Below, piece by piece: positions 4,886-9,154 of a stretch of DNA of 9,154 bases (position 1 is the stretch's first letter; each line of letters opens with the position of its first letter). The stretch spans positions 1 to 9,154 of the forward strand of contig CAKUJT010000094.1 in NCBI GenBank assembly GCA_934661765.1, given 5' to 3'. The notes beneath the pieces are model-generated. The model saw nothing but the letters and a program-made list of their open reading frames with translations. It was not told the origin of the DNA and did no database searches. Source of the stretch: an uncultured Senegalimassilia sp. (GTDB lineage: Bacteria > Actinomycetota > Coriobacteriia > Coriobacteriales > Eggerthellaceae). The position numbers were made by a program, and so were the translations under genes.

Positions 4886-7800
4886 TTATTTGATTTTGAT
4901 CTTAAAGGTTGCTTTCTTTCCGGAACCATCAAGGGCTTTTGCTGTAATCTTTACAGTTCCTTTCTTTCCCTTGAATGTCTTTACAACACCTTTAGAGCTT
5001 ACAGTGGCCAGCTTCTTGTTGCTGGAGCTCCATGCGATGCTCTTATTTGCTTTCTTCGTTGCCTCTACCCTTGCCTTTAAGGTCAGGGATTTTCCGGCTT
5101 TTACTGTTTTCTTTCCGGAAATGGTAATCTTCTTTACCACACCCTTCATACAGGTCAGCTTGATCTTGCCATATACCTTGCTTCCATCCTTTGCAGTAGC
5201 GGTAATGACAACACTCTTTCCACCTGCATTTTTCTTCATGGTAACAAGGCCCTTGGAATTTACAGTGGCTACCTTTGTATTGCTGGACTTCCAGGTCACT
5301 GCCTTATTTTCTGCATTTCCAGGCGTTGCAGTTACGGTAAGCTGAACTTTCTTACCTGCTGCAATCTTCGCAGATGTCTTTGTGCTTACTTTCAACTTTG
5401 TCACCAGAATCGGAAGTGCCGGAATAACCTTCTGTTCTTCCAGGATTTCGCCGCAGACAGAACACTTCTTGCCCTGTGTAAGACCGGTGTGTCCCGGAGT
5501 TGCTGCTACTGCCGGAATGATTTCCTCTTTGTGACCCGTTGCTTTTATCAGCTTTCTGGATTTCAGGATCAGGCCGCAGACAGAACACTTCTTTCCTTCA
5601 CTCCAGCCATCCTTGGTGCAGGTAGCTGCTATTGCAGGAAGGATTTCCTCCTTGTGGCCAAGAGCTGGAATTTCTACCTGCTCATGTAACACTTTACCGC
5701 AAACAGAACAACTGATTTCATCGGTAAGTCCTTTTTTCGTACATGTAGCTGCTTTTCCAGGTATGGTAACAATTTCTTTATGTCCCAGTGCCGGGAGAAC
5801 TTCCTGTTCCTTTATGATAGCACCACATTCTTTACAACGGATTCCCTCAGTAAGGCCAGTCTCTGTACAGGTGGCATCCACTGCAGGAAGGGTTTCAAAA
5901 GTATGAACTGCAATGTTGCATTCTGCTGATACAAAACCATTGGAAACAGTGATCGTTGCAGTTCCCTCTTTTAATCCTTTCACAACACCGCCGGTTACAG
6001 TTGCAACCTTTGTATCACTTGACTTCCAGAAAACAGTCTTATGAGATGCATCTTCAGGATTGATAGTTTCCTTTAAGGTAAGAGTCTTTCCTGCGTCCAA
6101 TACTTCCTCTGTCTTATTCAGAGAAATCTCTTTTACTTCCACATATGGCTTTAAGTTGGAAGAGCTTACAGAAAATGTCTGCTCAGACCATTTTGCTTTG
6201 CCACTTCTGATGGTACACACACTAAATGGAATTTCTTTTGCCAGGCCACTAACCGGAATGGTAAACTGATATCCCTGATAACCATTACAGTTTGACAAAA
6301 GCTCACTCTCCGGAAGGAACATGTTCGGATCTGTATCTGCTGCTTTTTTTGCATCTGCAGAACTTCCCATATAAATCTTTGCATAGGAAGCTGAGCTTCC
6401 CACAAATCTTGCCTTCATCTCGCCATCTTCTACAATAAGACGGAATTCCAGCATTGCAAGTCCGGTAGAAACCGTCACATCTGGAGCATACTCACCATCT
6501 TTGACAATTTTCAGCCCATTTAAGGCCTCTCTCAGTCTTGCGGCATCTTCGTCACGCTTTGTCCAGTCCTTGCTTTCTTGGTCAACGCTATTTAAAACTT
6601 CCTGAACAGTACTTACTGACTCCTCTGTATAAGAAGAAAAATCAGAAGGAACTTCTTTGATTGCTGCTTTTAACTGGTCTTTCTGGAATATTACATCAAT
6701 CTGCTTATCTGCATCAGCTCTGCTAATGGTAGCAGTATACTCCCACTCACCAGTGGCAGTAAATTTATATGTACCGTTACCACTTCCGACTTTCTGCTCT
6801 GTTACCGGGTAATATCCATCACGGGATACACAAATTGTATAAGTCTTGGTAGCATCCAACGCTGCAAATTCCAGCATTTTACTTGCGTTCACACTTGCTT
6901 TGACCACGTTTCCATCGCCGTCTGTTGCTGTAGCAACAACATCCGTAGCATTCTTACTTCTGGTTGTTCCATTTGTAACCAAAGCCTGCACAGTGTATTT
7001 GAAGTCTTTCTTTACTACCGTTACATTACATGTTGCACTTATTGCCCCAACAGTAACAGTGATCTGGGCAGTACCCTCACTTACGCCGGTTACCTTTCCG
7101 TCTTTTACTGTTGCAACCTTCTCATTACTGCTGCTCCATTTTATCACATCGCTGGTCTTCTCTGGTGTAACAGTAGCAGTCAGATCAAAGGACTGTCCTT
7201 CTACTACCTCTGCTTCTGTCTGATCCAGGGACACAGCTGTGGCAGGTTTATAGTCCACAATTGTTAAACTGCCATTTACTTTGCTGACAGTAAAAAGTTT
7301 TCTGGAGTTCCAGTTATTATTCTTCACTGAATGGAAAGATAAAAGAAGAGGCTGTTCCAGATAATTAAAAAGGCTCACTCCACCTTTTTCGTTTTTGCTC
7401 ATCTGGATATTTACCTTTTTTTCAGCATCGATAGTAAGTGCATTTTGTTCCACATCTGCTTCATCTGCAGCAAGAGCATTTCCCACATATATCTTGTCAA
7501 AGCTGGGGCTTCCCATTGTCAGCTCCAGGGTCTCAGAATAATTGTTAGCCGCCGGACTTGCAATCGTGTGCAAAGAAGCCACCGGTGCCGTGAACATACC
7601 TGCATTTGTCTTGTCCACAGTAAGGGATGCTGTGTGATCATAATCTCCTGCTGTTAAAGTTTTTCCAGCATAATCAATCACAAGCTGACGGGCATAAAAA
7701 GCATTTTCCAATGTGCCGGTTCCATTTGCAAAATTACTTAATTTGTTTTTGGAAATAGAAACCAGTGGAATATAGGTCTCCCCTTCTGAAACAGGAATGG

Positions 7801-8986
7801 TAAACTGATATGCGCCGTCGTTTGTCAATTCATATTTCACCCAGCTGTCCCTGTTATTTCCATTGAAAACCGCCTCTTCGTAGGTTCCCTTAAATATGTA
7901 CTCATACCCTGTGCTTCCAAGAGTAAACTGAAGTACTGTACCATTTGCTGTGGTTAAAAGAGCTGCCTTCGTCACCTTGAACATGCCGGTAGTATTTTGG
8001 GTCGTAAGTTCTGTGGTCTCTACTGGTGTATCCTTTAATACCAGTGCCTTTATGGCAGCGTTCAGATCCTCGGCCATCTTATCTACTTCAGCCTGTTTGT
8101 CCTTTCCGTAATTGCGGACGATTGCAGCCTTTGCGGCATTTACAGCAGCCACAGTCTCATCTGTATAAACAGACAAGTCCTCAGGGATAGAGGCAAGAGC
8201 CGCATCTACTGCTGTGTAGTCGGCATTTTCAGTCTCCGCCATTTTGTTAATGTCTTCTGCTGAAGCAGGTTTTTCCTCACTTTCCTGCATAGAAGACAAA
8301 TCAAAAGTCAGGGTCTGGATATTGCTAAAACCTTTCGTTGCCTGTGGTGGATCAGGCAGATAAGAAAGATTCGCTTCCTTGAGCATACAGAAATGAAGAG
8401 ACTCTGTTAAAGATGCCACCGGAAATGTAAACCAGAAGCCATCATCCCCATTTCCATGGTACCAGGGAACGTTGTGTCTGTTAGCCACAGTCTGATCATC
8501 TGTCAGTGCAAGAATCTCTCTATTAACACTTGTCTGATGCATTCTTACCAGGTAAGACCCGTTCTCTTGCATGGTGACAACAATGCGGTCCATTCCATAC
8601 ATTCCACTAACTCCACCTGTTGAATTTAATACAGTTGCTTTAATAGAGTACGCCTTTCCTACAATTGTATCAGCTGCCTCTTTTTGTCCTTCTGTTTCTT
8701 CAGCAGGCGCATCTGCAAAAAATCCAGCATCCTCTCCGTCAGAAAATACATCTGTCTCTTTCTCAGCTACAGATCCATCTGTCTCCCCTGCATACAGGTC
8801 ATCTGATGAATTCTGGGCATCCTCCAAGGACTGCTCCTCCTGTGAGTCTGCAAATTCTTCTCCATCAAAGAACTCTACATTCTCCTCTACATTTTCCGCA
8901 AAAACAGGTGTCACCGATGCGTAAGGTGTCGCCACCATTGCCGCTGACATAAGTAAGGCCAGCAGCCTGTTTGCTCTTTTTTTCAT
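4886..8986 (-). CDS. Giant secreted multidomain protein: NEAT-like modules, FIVAR, Big2 and Cys repeats
   Basis: 1366 residues. A signal peptide (1-30, cleavage after VFA) is followed by an acidic linker (31-107). Domains in order: NEAT-like module A (108-232); FIVAR-like helices (243-318, ADYTAVDAALASIPEDL); modules B (321-440) and C (448-580); Big2 Ig-like domain (582-658); a beta domain (661-768); a second FIVAR-like segment (770-828); module D (829-950); Big2 (951-1027); four 41-42-residue Cys repeats (1035-1192); two Lys-rich Big2 domains (1196-1281, 1283-1366). Big2 hallmarks such as WSSSNEKVATV (617-627) and WKSSNTKVATV (1232-1242) are clear. B and D share YQFTIPVS with each other and resemble YGFNVPVEKL of the 202-residue protein. 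No LPXTG, S-layer or choline-binding anchor; the basic C-terminus may bind the wall electrostatically. The start at 8986 is chosen because AGGAGG precedes it closely and the signal peptide begins there; the in-frame ATG at 9067 lacks both. Likely a surface or matrix binding protein; ligand unknown. Confidence 0.85.
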   Translation of the reverse strand: MKKRANRLLALLMSAAMVATPYASVTPVFAENVEENVEFFDGEEFADSQEEQSLEDAQNSSDDLYAGETDGSVAEKETDVFSDGEDAGFFADAPAEETEGQKEAADTIVGKAYSIKATVLNSTGGVSGMYGMDRIVVTMQENGSYLVRMHQTSVNREILALTDDQTVANRHNVPWYHGNGDDGFWFTFPVASLTESLHFCMLKEANLSYLPDPPQATKGFSNIQTLTFDLSSMQESEEKPASAEDINKMAETENADYTAVDAALASIPEDLSVYTDETVAAVNAAKAAIVRNYGKDKQAEVDKMAEDLNAAIKALVLKDTPVETTELTTQNTTGMFKVTKAALLTTANGTVLQFTLGSTGYEYIFKGTYEEAVFNGNNRDSWVKYELTNDGAYQFTIPVSEGETYIPLVSISKNKLSNFANGTGTLENAFYARQLVIDYAGKTLTAGDYDHTASLTVDKTNAGMFTAPVASLHTIASPAANNYSETLELTMGSPSFDKIYVGNALAADEADVEQNALTIDAEKKVNIQMSKNEKGGVSLFNYLEQPLLLSFHSVKNNNWNSRKLFTVSKVNGSLTIVDYKPATAVSLDQTEAEVVEGQSFDLTATVTPEKTSDVIKWSSSNEKVATVKDGKVTGVSEGTAQITVTVGAISATCNVTVVKKDFKYTVQALVTNGTTRSKNATDVVATATDGDGNVVKASVNASKMLEFAALDATKTYTICVSRDGYYPVTEQKVGSGNGTYKFTATGEWEYTATISRADADKQIDVIFQKDQLKAAIKEVPSDFSSYTEESVSTVQEVLNSVDQESKDWTKRDEDAARLREALNGLKIVKDGEYAPDVTVSTGLAMLEFRLIVEDGEMKARFVGSSASYAKIYMGSSADAKKAADTDPNMFLPESELLSNCNGYQGYQFTIPVSGLAKEIPFSVCTIRSGKAKWSEQTFSVSSSNLKPYVEVKEISLNKTEEVLDAGKTLTLKETINPEDASHKTVFWKSSDTKVATVTGGVVKGLKEGTATITVSNGFVSAECNIAVHTFETLPAVDATCTETGLTEGIRCKECGAIIKEQEVLPALGHKEIVTIPGKAATCTKKGLTDEISCSVCGKVLHEQVEIPALGHKEEILPAIAATCTKDGWSEGKKCSVCGLILKSRKLIKATGHKEEIIPAVAATPGHTGLTQGKKCSVCGEILEEQKVIPALPILVTKLKVSTKTSAKIAAGKKVQLTVTATPGNAENKAVTWKSSNTKVATVNSKGLVTMKKNAGGKSVVITATAKDGSKVYGKIKLTCMKGVVKKITISGKKTVKAGKSLTLKARVEATKKANKSIAWSSSNKKLATVSSKGVVKTFKGKKGTVKITAKALDGSGKKATFKIKIK
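4889..5401 (-). other. Two C-terminal Lys-rich Big2 domains
   Basis: Residues 1196-1281 and 1283-1366 are two Ig-like Big2 domains (motifs VTWKSSNTKVATV and IAWSSSNKKLATV). The final 76 residues contain 22 Lys against 2 acidic residues, and the chain ends FKIKIK. Contrast with the acidic N-terminal linker. A non-covalent attachment to anionic wall polymers is a reasonable inference, not shown. Confidence 0.8.
5411..5905 (-). repeat. Four Cys-X-X-Cys repeats (41-42 residues each) in the giant protein
   Basis: Copies have the plan A-T-C-T...G, 11 residues on CxxCG, then a hydrophobic-charged stretch ending PALGHKE. Cysteines are at 1040/1051/1054, 1082/1093/1096 and 1123/1134/1137, with GH pairs at 1068-1069, 1110-1111 and 1151-1152. 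In the last copy the first Cys is replaced by Pro1164 (TPGHTG), CxxC is kept (1175/1178) and the terminal GH is lost. Three Cys plus one His per unit would suit a Zn site; such repeats are common in clostridial surface proteins but their role is not established. Confidence 0.85.
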
Positions 8987-9001
8987 TTTATCCTCCTTCG
9001 T

Positions 9002-9029
9002 AAAAAAATCCCTCTTATAATAAGAGGGA
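9002..9029 (-). terminator. Terminator-like hairpin in the leader of the giant gene
   Basis: On the - strand an 8-bp stem (9029-9022 with 9016-9009, TCCCTCTT/AAGAGGGA) with a 5-base loop runs straight into seven U (9008-9002). Only 4 bases then separate it from the AGGAGGA ribosome binding site (8997-8991). It has the form of a complete intrinsic terminator placed inside the 5' leader, so it may be an attenuator or leaky terminator setting expression. No known riboswitch aptamer is recognisable upstream. Confidence 0.7.
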
Positions 9030-9060
9030 ACAATAAAGTGTGATGCAGCAAAAAACTTTC

Positions 9061-9083
9061 CCTGCACCTGATTTTAATGCAGG
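9061..9083 (-). other. Second leader stem-loop
   Basis: CCTGCA (9083-9078, - strand) pairs with TGCAGG (9066-9061) across an 11-base loop, followed on the - strand by GAAAGTTTTTT. Together with the next hairpin it makes a leader of about 110 bases with two stems. The U-run is offset from the stem by five bases, so it is a weaker terminator candidate; it could be part of an attenuator fold. Confidence 0.45.
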
Positions 9084-9097
9084 CCATAACGCCCCTG

Positions 9098-9126
9098 AGA
9101 TATGTCCTACATTATAAGACATGTCT
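9098..9126 (-). promoter_or_regulatory. -10 element and flanking direct repeats upstream of the giant gene
   Basis: A perfect TATAAT -10 lies at 9116-9111 (- strand). No good -35 is found 16-18 bases upstream (GTCGGG at 17). The 9-mer GACATGTCT (9125-9117) and GACATATCT (9106-9098) differ at one base, are spaced 19 bases apart start to start and bracket the -10. The first lies inside the palindrome AGACATGTCT. This looks like an operator for a regulator acting on this promoter; the regulator is unknown. Confidence 0.5.
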
Positions 9127-9154
9127 AAAAAGACCCGACTTTACGGTGGCAAGG

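Noticed and set aside
2227..8986. Lipoprotein or sortase anchoring of the three secreted proteins
   Set aside because: None has a Cys in a lipobox after the signal peptide, and none ends in LPXTG plus hydrophobic tail.
8987..9067. Upstream in-frame ATG at 9067 as the start of the giant gene
   Set aside because: The extension would translate through the leader hairpin and the AGGAGG, and would bury the signal peptide 27 residues in.

Overview
The window looks like a Gram-positive anaerobic gut Clostridia chromosome, most likely Lachnospiraceae. The evidence is moderate GC, strong AGGAGG-type ribosome binding sites, intrinsic terminators, and secreted proteins built from FIVAR-like, Big2 and Cys-X-X-Cys repeat modules typical of that group. 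This placement is an inference from style; there is no marker gene.

Left part (1-2209, + strand): a well-formed sigma-A-type promoter drives a two-gene unit, a small flavodoxin-fold FMN protein (127-693) and, 38 bases later, an AgcS-family Na+(H+)/alanine-glycine symporter (732-2129). It ends at a long stem-loop that also closes the convergent unit on the other strand.

Right part (2227-9154, all - strand, read right to left): first comes a 1366-residue secreted multidomain protein (8986-4886), with its own leader (terminator-like hairpin just before the ribosome binding site, and a repeated 9-mer around the -10). It ends at a terminator (4814-4855). Next is a cobalamin riboswitch (aptamer 4701-4548) with an intrinsic-terminator expression platform (4455-4427). 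The switch controls a secreted CbiK-type cobaltochelatase with an acidic repeat tract (4381-3017). After 181 bases follows a 202-residue secreted single-domain protein (2835-2227).

The most interesting reading is a B12-responsive extracellular tetrapyrrole or cobalt/corrinoid handling system. The small protein carries a NEAT-like domain (a fold best known for binding haem), and related modules recur about four times in the giant protein. The chelatase between them has an export signal although textbook CbiK works in the cytoplasm. Gene order, the riboswitch and the shared modules are visible in the sequence; the ligand and the joint function are inferred.
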